Below, piece after piece: positions 15,832-24,578 of a DNA stretch of 64,000 nucleotides. A program made the translations under genes and the position numbers. The stretch is from assembly GCA_934476455.1 (NCBI GenBank), contig CAKSNY010000002.1, positions 76,856 to 140,855 of the forward strand, in the 5' to 3' direction. Numbering within the stretch: position 1 is the first letter of the stretch; each line of letters opens with the position of its first letter. The stretch is from an uncultured Clostridia bacterium. GTDB lineage: Bacteria > Bacillota > Clostridia > UMGS1883. The notes under the pieces were generated by a model that saw nothing but the letters and a program-made list of their open reading frames with translations, made no database searches and was not told the origin of the DNA.

Positions 15832-17793
15832 TTAAGAAAGCTTTTCGGGAATGACGCCTGTGCGGTATGCCGCCAAAAGCTCGGACAATACTTTTATTCT
15901 TTGTATGATATGCGCGCCGGTGTCTGTGTCGCGCACGGTTTTTCGCACGGGGTTTCTGGTTATCATTGTTTTAACCGAGTGCAGGTCAAAATCGTTTTCT
16001 ATTACATCGTTTACGCTTGTAAAGGGGCGATGCTCCGTTATTGAAAACCCGTACGAATTGTTTATAAGGGTATAGCCGGCGATACCTGTGGTTTCCTGGT
16101 AAGGCTTTGAAAATCCGCCGTCTATAACATACAGCCTGCCGTTTGCCTTGACGGGGCTTTCTCCGCGCACGGTGCGTACCGGCACATGCCCGTTTATGAT
16201 GTGGCCCGTTTCTTCGTCAAGTGAAAATTCGCGAAGAATCATCTTACAGGTGCTTTCGCTTGTTATGTAGTCATAATATTTGTTTTTCGGCTCGGAAAGA
16301 AGCTCGTGCCCGTCTGTAAAATACGATTCAAACGTCGTAAAGCGCTCTTTTCCGTAAAGCGGAGATTTGCTGCCGCACCACAAATACCAGAAAAAGTCTG
16401 TGTCGCAGCGATCTTCGTCATCACAGAAATACGCTTCGCGAACGGCTTTATCGGCAGCGTCTAAATAGCTTTTGCCTTTAAGGGGCTTTTGGAAAAGCCT
16501 TACACTGTCAAGCGCACCGTTTTTATCAAGCGGTATACAGCCGTGGAACAAAAGGTTGCCGTTAAAAATTTTATACATACCGCCGTTATTTACCATAAAG
16601 CGAATGTGCGACTGCAAATGTCCGTTGTGAAGGAAATTGCGCCGCAGGGTATCGAGAACCTTTCTTTCACCCTCAGTAAGGCGGAAGGGGTCCGAAAAAT
16701 CAACCGTGGGAAAGCGGGCGTCTGTAAGGGGTACGTCTTTTCCGTCTATCGATACGGTTTTGTTTTTTATATTGATTTTCCCCAAAAGCGCACGGTCTGC
16801 CATATTATACTCTTTATGGCGCGAAATTATCTGCCCTTCAAGCTTAAACTGTATTATGCTTATTGCCTTGTGCATACGTGCGGCAAGGCACGCGTCATGG
16901 GTGTGAATTGCGTTTTTGTGCGGGTCAAGCGGCATAAAATTTTCACACGGGTCATCGGCATAATTTTCATACGCAAAATTTGAAAGTGCGCGTGTGTTAA
17001 TTCCGTAGCCTGTTTCAAGAATGTCAAAGTTATTGTAGCGCAGCGAGTTTCTTATAACGTTTGCTATGCACGCCTCATGCCCGGCGGCAGCGCCGATCCA
17101 TTCTATATCGTGGTTTCCCCACTGCAAATCTATGGAGTGATAGTTCATAAGCTCGTCCATTATTATATCTGCCCGCGGTCCGCGGTCAAAAACATCGCCT
17201 ATTATATGCAAATGGTCTATGGAAAGGCGCTGTATTGTTTCGGAAAGCGCGGTTACGAACGCGTCGGCACGGTCAATCTCTATAATGGAATTTATAATTT
17301 GTCTGTAATAGTCGTGCTGATTCGGGTCGGAATCGGGTACGTGCAAAAGCTCCTCAACAATATAGCTGAATTCCTGCGGAATGGCTTTTCTTACCTTTGA
17401 ACGCGTATACTTTGAAGAAACCACCTTACAAAGTTCTATAAGCCTGTGCAGCGTTATTATATACCATTCATCCGAAATAGTGCCGCAGCGGTGCATATGG
17501 TAAAGCTTGCGGCGCGGATAGTATACAAGCGTTGCAAGCTCCTTTCGTTCCTTTTCTTTAAGAGAGGTAGAGTACAGCGCATCTATTTTTTCTTTTATTA
17601 CGCCCGAGGCATTTTTTAAAACATGCAAAAACGCTTCGTACTCTCCGTGAAGATCGCTCATAAAATGCTCTGTGCCCTTTGGCAGGTTAAGTATTGCGCG
17701 CAGGTTTATAATTTCCGCCGACACGGCACCTATGGTGGGATAGTCGCCGGATAAAAGCTCAAGATAATCTGTGCTGCAAACAGGCTTGCTCAT
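15832..17793 (-). CDS. fbp: Fructose-1,6-bisphosphatase, class III
   Basis: About 653 residues, the size of the Firmicutes class III enzyme, which dephosphorylates fructose-1,6-bisphosphate in gluconeogenesis. Metallophosphatase motifs are visible: FMSDLHGEYEAF near residue 46, IIGDVFDRGPRAD, and LQWGNHDIEWIGA; the C-terminal part contains HIINGHVPVRT. The ATG at 17793 follows AAGGAG and begins MSKPVCS; the frame is open upstream to 17856 but that would overlap the PHP gene. It begins 26 bases after that gene, so the two probably share a transcript. Confidence 0.96.
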   Translation of the reverse strand: MSKPVCSTDYLELLSGDYPTIGAVSAEIINLRAILNLPKGTEHFMSDLHGEYEAFLHVLKNASGVIKEKIDALYSTSLKEKERKELATLVYYPRRKLYHMHRCGTISDEWYIITLHRLIELCKVVSSKYTRSKVRKAIPQEFSYIVEELLHVPDSDPNQHDYYRQIINSIIEIDRADAFVTALSETIQRLSIDHLHIIGDVFDRGPRADIIMDELMNYHSIDLQWGNHDIEWIGAAAGHEACIANVIRNSLRYNNFDILETGYGINTRALSNFAYENYADDPCENFMPLDPHKNAIHTHDACLAARMHKAISIIQFKLEGQIISRHKEYNMADRALLGKINIKNKTVSIDGKDVPLTDARFPTVDFSDPFRLTEGERKVLDTLRRNFLHNGHLQSHIRFMVNNGGMYKIFNGNLLFHGCIPLDKNGALDSVRLFQKPLKGKSYLDAADKAVREAYFCDDEDRCDTDFFWYLWCGSKSPLYGKERFTTFESYFTDGHELLSEPKNKYYDYITSESTCKMILREFSLDEETGHIINGHVPVRTVRGESPVKANGRLYVIDGGFSKPYQETTGIAGYTLINNSYGFSITEHRPFTSVNDVIENDFDLHSVKTMITRNPVRKTVRDTDTGAHIIQRIKVLSELLAAYRTGVIPEKLS

Positions 17794-17819
17794 ACACTCG
17801 CTCCTTTTGTTTTTTGATT

Positions 17820-18539
17820 TTAATTGCTTTTGCGCGGAACAATTTTTTCGCCCCATATATCAAAAATATAATCGCCGGATTTTAATATGTCCGAAAGAGC
17901 AAAAGAGTCCGAAATTTTTTCTTTTGTGCATACGGCGCACATACCTTCGTGGTTCGGGTGGTGAAAGTCCGTTCCGCCGGTAATTACAAAGTGCGGATTT
18001 TCTTCTGCCCACTGCGCCGCTTTCCCCACGCGGGAATTGTGCCCGGGGTGCATATTGAAAACCTCTGCTCCGTCAAGCAGTGCGGGGGCTTGCAAAACCA
18101 TTCTGTCGCGGAACGGATGTGCCTGGATAAACAGAGTTTTGTCCGACTTGTATTTTTTATAAAACGCCTCATAGCCGTCTTTAAGACTGCCGTACATCTC
18201 CCTTAACATATTCTCCGTTACCCCGTAGAGAAGGTAGTCATTCCAATTTTCGGGAAAACGCAACTCCGCACCTAAGATAACGCTCATTCCAAGCTCTTTT
18301 GAAATTTCAAGCGCACGGCGGTAATCGCCAAAATAAGCGTCAAGCGCGGCTTCTGCATTTTCAAACGGCTCAAAAACGTCAAGATTAAAATGGTTTGTAA
18401 TAACCACGCCGCTGTAGCCCAGGCGCGCGTATGCGCCGAGCGTATCCTCTACGCTTACCTGCGCACACGGCGACGCGGGCGCCGTATGGACATGCAGGTC
18501 ATATTTATATTTATATGCACACAAATCTTCTTTTAGCAT
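17820..18539 (-). CDS. PHP-domain phosphoesterase
   Basis: About 239 residues. The metal-binding PHP motifs appear in order: DLHVHT near residue 14, ITNHF, GAELRF, IQAHPFRD, MHPGHNS and the final GGTDFHHPNHEG. Members hydrolyse phosphate esters such as histidinol phosphate or nucleotide 3',5'-bisphosphates; this one is not assigned to a substrate. I use the ATG at 18539, eight bases after CAGGAGG. It lies directly upstream of fbp and just downstream of the rpmE terminator. Confidence 0.82.
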   Translation of the reverse strand: MLKEDLCAYKYKYDLHVHTAPASPCAQVSVEDTLGAYARLGYSGVVITNHFNLDVFEPFENAEAALDAYFGDYRRALEISKELGMSVILGAELRFPENWNDYLLYGVTENMLREMYGSLKDGYEAFYKKYKSDKTLFIQAHPFRDRMVLQAPALLDGAEVFNMHPGHNSRVGKAAQWAEENPHFVITGGTDFHHPNHEGMCAVCTKEKISDSFALSDILKSGDYIFDIWGEKIVPRKSN

Positions 18540-18573
18540 ATTAAAACCTCCTGAAATTAACAAACAAATGCCT

Positions 18574-18601
18574 AAAAAAGGCTGCGATTTTCGCAGCCTT
18601 T
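18574..18601 (-). terminator. Intrinsic terminator of rpmE
   Basis: An 11-bp stem (18577-18587 with 18591-18601), a 3-base loop and a run of six T on the minus strand, starting 5 bases after the rpmE stop. Confidence 0.88.
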
Positions 18602-18606
18602 CTCAA

Positions 18607-18810
18607 TTACTTGTCCATATTAAATTTCTTTCTGAACTTTTCAACGCGACCGCCTGTATCAACAAGCTTCTGCTTACCTGTAAAGAAAGGATGGCACTTT
18701 GAGCAGATTTCAACAAAGATATTTTCCTTTGTGGAACCCGTTTCAATAACATTACCGCAGGCGCACTTAATTGTTGTCTGCTTGTAATCGGGATGTATAC
18801 CCTCTCTCAT
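18607..18810 (-). CDS. rpmE: 50S ribosomal protein L31 (zinc-binding form)
   Basis: A 67-residue L31 that begins MREGIHPDY, matching the family start. Cys16, Cys18, Cys36 and Cys39 form the CxC...CxxC zinc site, so this is the zinc-containing C+ type rather than the zinc-independent paralogue. The ATG at 18810 lies six bases after AGAGGTG; an in-frame GTG three codons earlier is part of that ribosome site and was rejected as the start. Confidence 0.96.
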   Translation of the reverse strand: MREGIHPDYKQTTIKCACGNVIETGSTKENIFVEICSKCHPFFTGKQKLVDTGGRVEKFRKKFNMDK

Positions 18811-18870
18811 GTCGTTCACCTCTTTCCGGAAAAATAAATATAAAAATTAACATCAATTTCAGCAAAAGCT

Positions 18871-18899
18871 ATTATAGCACACACCAAACAAAAATGCAA
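18871..18899 (-). promoter_or_regulatory. Probable promoter of rpmE
   Basis: Minus-strand TATAAT with an upstream TGn extension; the -35 (TTGCAT, 17 bases away) is partial. Confidence 0.6.
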
Positions 18900-18978
18900 C
18901 TACTTTTTTTGCCTGAAAGCCAAAAAACAAAAAAATGCAAAAAGTTTATAAAATTTGCATAAAGTACAAGATTTAATC

Positions 18979-19007
18979 TTGACAGTTTTCATAAAAAATT
19001 ATATAAT
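18979..19007 (+). promoter_or_regulatory. Consensus sigma-A promoter of rny
   Basis: TTGACA (18979-18984), 17 bases, TATAAT (19002-19007): both hexamers and the spacing are perfect. It lies about 60 bases before the rny start and diverges from rpmE. Confidence 0.88.
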
Positions 19008-19069
19008 ATAGATGTGTTTTGCCGAATTTTTTAGGTCGGCAGGCTTAATATATAATAGGAGGTGTTACA

Positions 19070-20623
19070 ATGGGTTATGCCATTGCTGCTGCAATTGCGG
19101 TGGTGCTTGCTGCCTCCTCCGGAGTTATTTGCTTTCGGTTTGGTATATCATACAGAAAAAAGATAGCCGAGGCTGAAATCGGCAGTGCGGAAACGGAAGC
19201 TAAGCGTATTGTTGACGATGCCGTTAAGACCGGCGAGAATAAAAAGCGCGAGGCGCTGCTCGGAGCAAAAGAGGAAATAATCAAGTCACGCAATGAGGCG
19301 GAAAGGGAGCTTAAGGAAAGAAGAAGCGATCTTTCGCGCCAGGAAAGAAGACTGCAGCAAAAAGAAGAGGCGCTTGACAAGAAAACGGAAACGCTTGAAA
19401 AAAAGGACGAAACGTTAAACCGTAAAATAAAAGCTGCTGATGAAGAGAGAGAAAAAGTTGCAGGCATCCACAAGGCTCAGATTGAAATTCTGGAACGCCT
19501 TTCGGGACTGACAGCGGAGGAAGCAAAGGAATATTTATTAAAGAATGTTGAAGATGAGGTTCGCCACGAGGCTGCGATGCTCATTAAAGAAATTGAAACC
19601 CAGGCCAAGGATGAGGCGGATAAACGCGCCAAAAACATTATAAGCGCTGCAATACAGCGCTGCGCGGCAGATCATGTTGCGGAAACGACAGTATCTGTTG
19701 TATCTTTGCCCAATGATGAAATGAAGGGCAGAATTATAGGACGTGAGGGCAGAAACATAAGAACGCTTGAAACGCTTACGGGAATAGACCTTATAATAGA
19801 CGATACGCCCGAGGCGGTAATTCTTTCCGGGTTTGACCCGATTCGGCGCGAGGTTGCGCGTGTTGCTCTTGAAAAGCTTATTACAGACGGCAGAATACAT
19901 CCGTCGCGTATTGAAGAAATGGTGGAGCGTGCCAAAAAAGAGGTTGACGCTACCATTAAGCAAGCCGGTGAACAGGCAACCTTTGATACGGGTGTGCACG
20001 GTCTTCACCCCGAAATCGTTAAGCTTCTGGGTAAGCTTAAATACAGAACAAGCTACGGACAAAACGTACTTATGCATTCGATAGAGGTTTCCCGCGTTGC
20101 GGGAATTATGGCAGGGGAACTCGGCGTTGATGTTACACTGGCAAAGCGTGCGGGTCTTTTGCACGATATAGGTAAAGCCGTTGACCACGAAATCGAGGGA
20201 AGCCATATATCAATAGGCGTTGATATTGCCAGAAAATATAACGAAAATGCAGACGTTATACATGCCATCGAGGCACATCACGGCGATGTTGAGGCGAGAA
20301 CGATTGTGGCGTGCCTGGTACAGGCTGCCGACGCGGTTTCCGCAGCACGCCCCGGTGCAAGGCGCGAAAATATCGAAGCATATATCAAGCGCTTGCAGCA
20401 GCTTGAAGAAATTACAAACTCGTTTACGGGTGTTGAAAAATCTTACGCTATTCAGGCAGGGCGCGAGGTGCGCATAATGGTTAAACCTGATCAGATTAAA
20501 GACAGCGATATGGAGTTTGTGGCAAGAGAGATTGCAAAGAAGATAGAAAGTGAGTTGGAGTATCCCGGACAGATTAAGGTAAATCTTATCCGCGAAACAA
20601 GAACCACCGACTACGCAAAATAA
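19070..20623 (+). CDS. rny: Ribonuclease Y
   Basis: A 517-residue membrane-anchored endoribonuclease that begins mRNA decay in Firmicutes. An N-terminal membrane segment (about 3-24) is followed by a long charged coiled coil (about 30-190), a KH RNA-binding domain with GRIIGREGRNIRTLE, and an HD metal-dependent catalytic domain with GLLHDIGKAVDHE. Length and order match the family. The AGGAGGTG ribosome site lies six bases before the ATG. It is followed by its own terminator and then by a YmdB-type gene, the same neighbourhood as in Bacillus. Confidence 0.98.
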   Translation: MGYAIAAAIAVVLAASSGVICFRFGISYRKKIAEAEIGSAETEAKRIVDDAVKTGENKKREALLGAKEEIIKSRNEAERELKERRSDLSRQERRLQQKEEALDKKTETLEKKDETLNRKIKAADEEREKVAGIHKAQIEILERLSGLTAEEAKEYLLKNVEDEVRHEAAMLIKEIETQAKDEADKRAKNIISAAIQRCAADHVAETTVSVVSLPNDEMKGRIIGREGRNIRTLETLTGIDLIIDDTPEAVILSGFDPIRREVARVALEKLITDGRIHPSRIEEMVERAKKEVDATIKQAGEQATFDTGVHGLHPEIVKLLGKLKYRTSYGQNVLMHSIEVSRVAGIMAGELGVDVTLAKRAGLLHDIGKAVDHEIEGSHISIGVDIARKYNENADVIHAIEAHHGDVEARTIVACLVQAADAVSAARPGARRENIEAYIKRLQQLEEITNSFTGVEKSYAIQAGREVRIMVKPDQIKDSDMEFVAREIAKKIESELEYPGQIKVNLIRETRTTDYAK

Positions 20624-20628
20624 AACGT

Positions 20629-20670
20629 AACGGGCATTCGTTAAGCCATAGGCTGATGAATGCCCGTTTT
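20629..20670 (+). terminator. Terminator after rny
   Basis: An 11-bp stem (20629-20639 with 20658-20668) topped by a small inner AGCC/GGCT stem, followed by TTTT. Confidence 0.75.
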
Positions 20671-20739
20671 AAAAACGCAAACTCATATTTTCGACAAAAA
20701 AATAACATATGCGGATGCGGTTTTTAATGGGAGGCATCA

Positions 20740-21531
20740 ATGAATATTCTTTTTATAGGCGATATAATGGGGCGATGCGGACGTGATGCAGTGTTTGATA
20801 TGCTTTCGGACGTAAAGGAAAAATACAATATAGCTTACACGGTTGCAAACGGGGAAAATGCCTCGGGCGGGCTTGGTATGAACGAAAAGGGCTACAGCGA
20901 GCTTTGCCGTGCCGGGGTGGATTTTTTCACTATGGGGAATCATACTTTTTCAAAGAAAAGCATAATATCTCTTTTTGAAAGAGGGGAAAATATTATCCGT
21001 CCGGCAAATTATCCCGAACACACCCCCGGGGAGGGTATGGCAATTGTGAATATTCCCGGGGGATATAAGGCTGCAATCATAAATCTTATCGGACGGCTGT
21101 ATATAGACGAAAACAACGCGTGCCCCTTTTCGGCGGCAGAAAAGCTTGTAAAAAAAGCAAAGGAACGCACCAATATAATACTTATAGATTTTCATGCCGA
21201 GGCAACAAGTGAGAAGGAAGCGCTGGGCTACTTTCTTGACGGCAGCGTGAGCGCCGTTTTGGGTACGCACACGCATATTCAAACCGCAGACGAAAGAATA
21301 CTGCCCGGCGGTACTGCATATATGACAGACCTCGGCAGAACCGGCGCCGTGGACAGCGTACTCGGGCTTGATAAGGACGCGTCAATAGCACGGTTTACAA
21401 TGAAAGAGGGCAAAAAACCGCCGTTTAAGGTGGCGTGCGGGCGTTATCAGATGTGCGCCGCCGTGATAGATATTGATGAAAAGACAGGGCTTTCAAGGGG
21501 GATAGAGCGCATATGTGTATCACAAAAATAA
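20740..21531 (+). CDS. YmdB-family metallophosphoesterase
   Basis: A 263-residue calcineurin-like phosphoesterase. Metal-binding motifs are FIGDIMG at the N-terminus, ANGENASGGLGM, TMGNHTFSKKS, IDFHAEATSEK and GTHTHIQTADERIL. The characterised relative YmdB of Bacillus subtilis hydrolyses 2',3'-cyclic nucleotides and affects biofilm and motility gene expression; the neighbouring rny supports an RNA-metabolism role. The usual Trp-Asp after GNHT is Phe-Ser here, a small departure from the common motif. It overlaps the next gene by 19 bases. Confidence 0.92.
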   Translation: MNILFIGDIMGRCGRDAVFDMLSDVKEKYNIAYTVANGENASGGLGMNEKGYSELCRAGVDFFTMGNHTFSKKSIISLFERGENIIRPANYPEHTPGEGMAIVNIPGGYKAAIINLIGRLYIDENNACPFSAAEKLVKKAKERTNIILIDFHAEATSEKEALGYFLDGSVSAVLGTHTHIQTADERILPGGTAYMTDLGRTGAVDSVLGLDKDASIARFTMKEGKKPPFKVACGRYQMCAAVIDIDEKTGLSRGIERICVSQK

Positions 21532-22295
21532 ACGGAATATACCTTTATCAAAGCGGCGTGCTGAAAAAAGAAAACCTTGTTCACGGGTTTACGGCGCGGC
21601 TCGGCGGTGTAAGCACCGGGGCATATGAAAGTCTTTCCATGAGCCCGCGCAGAGGGGACGACCCCAAAGCCGTCCGTGAAAACGAAAAAATTTTGGTATC
21701 GGCGCTCGGGCTGAAGCTTGAAAACCTTACCTCTACACTTCAGGAGCATACCGCAAATGTAAGGGTAATCGAAAAAGAAGATATAGGGCGCGGCGTAAAA
21801 ACACAGTGGAGCAGCGGCGTTGACGGAATCGTAACAACGCTTAAAAACGTGCCGCTTCTGTGTTACAGTGCAGACTGTGTGCCGATTTTGTTTTATGCTG
21901 CGGATATAAAGGCGATAGGCGCCGTACATGCCGGATGGCGCGGAACTGCGGCACAGATTGCAAAAAATGCGGTGCGCACACTTTTCTGTCTTGGCGCGTC
22001 AGACGAAAATATATACGCTGCCATAGGACCGTGTATCGGAAAATGCTGCTACGAGGTGGGCGGCGATGTAGCCAAAAATTTCAGAAAAGATGTGTATACC
22101 GAAAAAGAAAACGGTAAATATATGCTTGACCTTGCGCAGGAAAACCGTATGCAGCTTGCGGATGCAGGTTTGCGGGAGGAAAAAATATCGCTTTCCGGGA
22201 TTTGTACCTCCTGTAAAAACGAGCTGTTTTTTTCACACCGTGCACAGCACGGAAAAAGCGGAACACTGGGCGGAATAATATGTATGAGGGATTGA
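21513..22295 (+). CDS. pgeF: Peptidoglycan editing factor PgeF (laccase-domain, YfiH family)
   Basis: A 260-residue YfiH-family protein. The copper/zinc-site residues fall in HGFTARLGGVS, CYSADCVPILF, VHAGWRGTA and GPCIGKCCYEVG. Earlier annotations called the family polyphenol oxidase; later work in E. coli links it to removing mis-incorporated amino acids from UDP-MurNAc precursors. The start overlaps the end of the phosphoesterase gene and the stop lies two bases before the next gene's start, so translation is coupled along the operon. Confidence 0.88.
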   Translation: MCITKINGIYLYQSGVLKKENLVHGFTARLGGVSTGAYESLSMSPRRGDDPKAVRENEKILVSALGLKLENLTSTLQEHTANVRVIEKEDIGRGVKTQWSSGVDGIVTTLKNVPLLCYSADCVPILFYAADIKAIGAVHAGWRGTAAQIAKNAVRTLFCLGASDENIYAAIGPCIGKCCYEVGGDVAKNFRKDVYTEKENGKYMLDLAQENRMQLADAGLREEKISLSGICTSCKNELFFSHRAQHGKSGTLGGIICMRD

Positions 22296-22297
22296 AT

Positions 22298-23836
22298 ATG
22301 AAAATAAAACGCTTGATAAACGGTGCGGCTGCAATTGCTGCGGCTGCGGCACTTTTGTGCGGCTGCAATAGGGGCGGCGTTACCGCAGGGAAGAAAGAAA
22401 ATAAGGATGAATCCGTAAGGCTTCAAATGCGTATTTCAAAAACGATTGACCCCATTTTTGTTGAAAACGGGGCGGTGCGTGAGGTACTGTCGCTTTGTTA
22501 CGAGCCGCTTTTTGCGGTGGATAACGACATTAAGGTTTTTGGTGTGCTTGCCAAAAACTGCATTGTTTCCGATGATTGCAAAAGCGCCGTAATAACGCTT
22601 AAAGACGACGTTTTGTGGCACAGCGGGGAAAAATTTACCGCCTCCGATGTGGTGTACACGGTGGAAAAAATAAAGGAAAATCCGCAATCGGTATATTCAG
22701 ATTGTGTTAAGTATATCGAATCGACAGTTCCGATAGATGAAAAAACGTTAAGAATAGAGCTGTCGCGCCCGTATGCGCAGATAGCGTATTCTTTGTGGTT
22801 CCCGATAATCAGGGAAGGCTCGGAAAACCTTGACGAAAAAATTAACGGAACGGGCGCCTACCGTTTGTCGGAATATTTGCCGGCAACGCAGCTTAAGCTT
22901 GCGGCGTTTGACAAATGGCACGGCGGAATGGCAAAATGCAATGAAATAACCGTTTCTTTAATGCGTGACGGCGAAACTGCGGGCGCGGCGTTTGCCTCGG
23001 GCGTGATTGACGCTGTTACAAGCAAAGATTACGACCTTTACGAAAATGCCGTTAAAAAAAATATGCGTACGGCGCAGTATGCTGGAACAAGGCTCGAATA
23101 TCTGGCGTTTAATCACACGCACGCATTGTTTAAATCGGCAAATGTAAGGCAGGCGGTGGCGTGTGCAATCAACCGCGAAGCAATTACAAAGGATTGCTAC
23201 AAGGGCGCGGCTGCGGCAAAAACAGTGCTGCACCCGGGTTTTGCGGCGCAGTTGAACGGGGACGCAATCTCTCAATACAGTGCGGAAAATGCGCAGGAGC
23301 TTATGTTTTACGAGGGCTATACGATAGATCCCGAAACGGGAAAGCTGCAAAATGAAAATAAAAATACGGCAGCCTTTAAAATCCTGGTAAATGAAGAAAA
23401 TACCGCACGCCTTAAATGCGCACAAACGCTGAGTTTGCATCTTAACGAGGCAGGCTTTTCCACAGAGGTTTCGGCAGTAAGCTTTGAAGAATACGAAAAT
23501 GCGATAAAGCAGGGTAATTTTGACGCCTATGTAGGCGGTGTTCAGCCGGTGAATTTGTTTGACTGGGAATTTTTACTTTCAAAGGACGGCGCGCTTAATT
23601 CCTTCGGTTATGCAAGCGATTATACAGAGCTTGCACTGTCTGCGCTTGCCAAGGCTTCAACAGAGGATGCAACAAAAGATGCAGCCGCAAATTTTGAAGA
23701 GGTTTTTATGCGCGAACAGCCCGTATGCCCGCTTGCCTTCTTGGAGGAAACGCTTGTAACAACCGACAAAATACGCGGAAATCTTTCACCGATAATAAAT
23801 TTTCCGTATCAAAATTTGTACAAGTGGAACATTTAA
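22298..23836 (+). CDS. Lipoprotein substrate-binding protein of an oligopeptide-type ABC transporter
   Basis: About 512 residues of the family 5 solute-binding fold (OppA/DppA-like). The N-terminus has a signal peptide ending in the lipobox ALLCGC, so the mature protein is tethered to the membrane by a lipid-modified Cys. Motifs such as LKDDVLWHSGEKFTASDVVY and NVRQAVACAINREAI match the family. I chose the ATG at 22298, seven bases after GAGGG, over one at 22280. No permease or ATPase genes follow; instead a two-component system begins 49 bases later. The ligand is unknown. Confidence 0.87.
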   Translation: MKIKRLINGAAAIAAAAALLCGCNRGGVTAGKKENKDESVRLQMRISKTIDPIFVENGAVREVLSLCYEPLFAVDNDIKVFGVLAKNCIVSDDCKSAVITLKDDVLWHSGEKFTASDVVYTVEKIKENPQSVYSDCVKYIESTVPIDEKTLRIELSRPYAQIAYSLWFPIIREGSENLDEKINGTGAYRLSEYLPATQLKLAAFDKWHGGMAKCNEITVSLMRDGETAGAAFASGVIDAVTSKDYDLYENAVKKNMRTAQYAGTRLEYLAFNHTHALFKSANVRQAVACAINREAITKDCYKGAAAAKTVLHPGFAAQLNGDAISQYSAENAQELMFYEGYTIDPETGKLQNENKNTAAFKILVNEENTARLKCAQTLSLHLNEAGFSTEVSAVSFEEYENAIKQGNFDAYVGGVQPVNLFDWEFLLSKDGALNSFGYASDYTELALSALAKASTEDATKDAAANFEEVFMREQPVCPLAFLEETLVTTDKIRGNLSPIINFPYQNLYKWNI

Positions 23837-23885
23837 GCTGTTTTTAAGAAAAACGGTTTAGTATCGTATAAGAGGAGGCGGTAAT

Positions 23886-24578
23886 ATGCGTGTACTTGTA
23901 GTAGAAGACGAACATTCTCTTGCAGATGCCCTTGCACACGTTTTAACGCGTAACAGCTATAGTGTGGATACGGTGTATGACGGTGAGAGCGGCTATGACA
24001 ATGCGGCTTCCGGCTTGTATGATGTGATTGTGCTTGACATAATGCTGCCAAAGCTAAACGGGCTTGAGCTTTTGCGGCGGCTGCGGGGTGAAAAAATAAA
24101 AACGCCGGTGATATTGCTTACGGCAAAAAGTGATGTTTCGGACAAAATTGCCGGTCTTGACTGCGGCGCGGACGATTATTTGGCAAAGCCGTTTGACTCG
24201 GGCGAGCTTTTGGCGCGTATTCGCGCAGTTACACGCCGCAGGGGCGATTTTGACGTAAAGGAAAATTCCATTGCGCTTGCCGATGTGCGCCTGGACACGG
24301 AATCGATGAAACTGTGCGGACAAAGGCGCGAGGTAAGTCTTACCAAGCGCGAATTTGATATGCTGGAATATCTGATGATAAACAAAAACCTTGTCATAAA
24401 GAAGGAACAGATATTAGACAGGCTTTGGGGGTTTGAATCCGAGGCAGAGGCAAACAACGTAGAGGTTTACGTATCGTTTATAAGAAAAAAGCTTGGATTT
24501 GTTTCAGATAAGGTTTTTATAAATACGGTGCGGGGAATCGGCTATAAGCTTGAATGTAAGGAGGAGCCCGATGCTTAA
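23886..24578 (+). CDS. OmpR/PhoB-family response regulator
   Basis: A 230-residue regulator with receiver domain (acidic E7-D8, phospho-acceptor D51 in VIVLDIMLPKLNG, Lys in LAKPFD) and a C-terminal winged helix (VEVYVSFIRKKLG). A GAGGAGG ribosome site precedes the ATG. It overlaps the kinase gene by 8 bases and lies 49 bases after the binding-protein gene. The target genes are unknown. Confidence 0.95.
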   Translation: MRVLVVEDEHSLADALAHVLTRNSYSVDTVYDGESGYDNAASGLYDVIVLDIMLPKLNGLELLRRLRGEKIKTPVILLTAKSDVSDKIAGLDCGADDYLAKPFDSGELLARIRAVTRRRGDFDVKENSIALADVRLDTESMKLCGQRREVSLTKREFDMLEYLMINKNLVIKKEQILDRLWGFESEAEANNVEVYVSFIRKKLGFVSDKVFINTVRGIGYKLECKEEPDA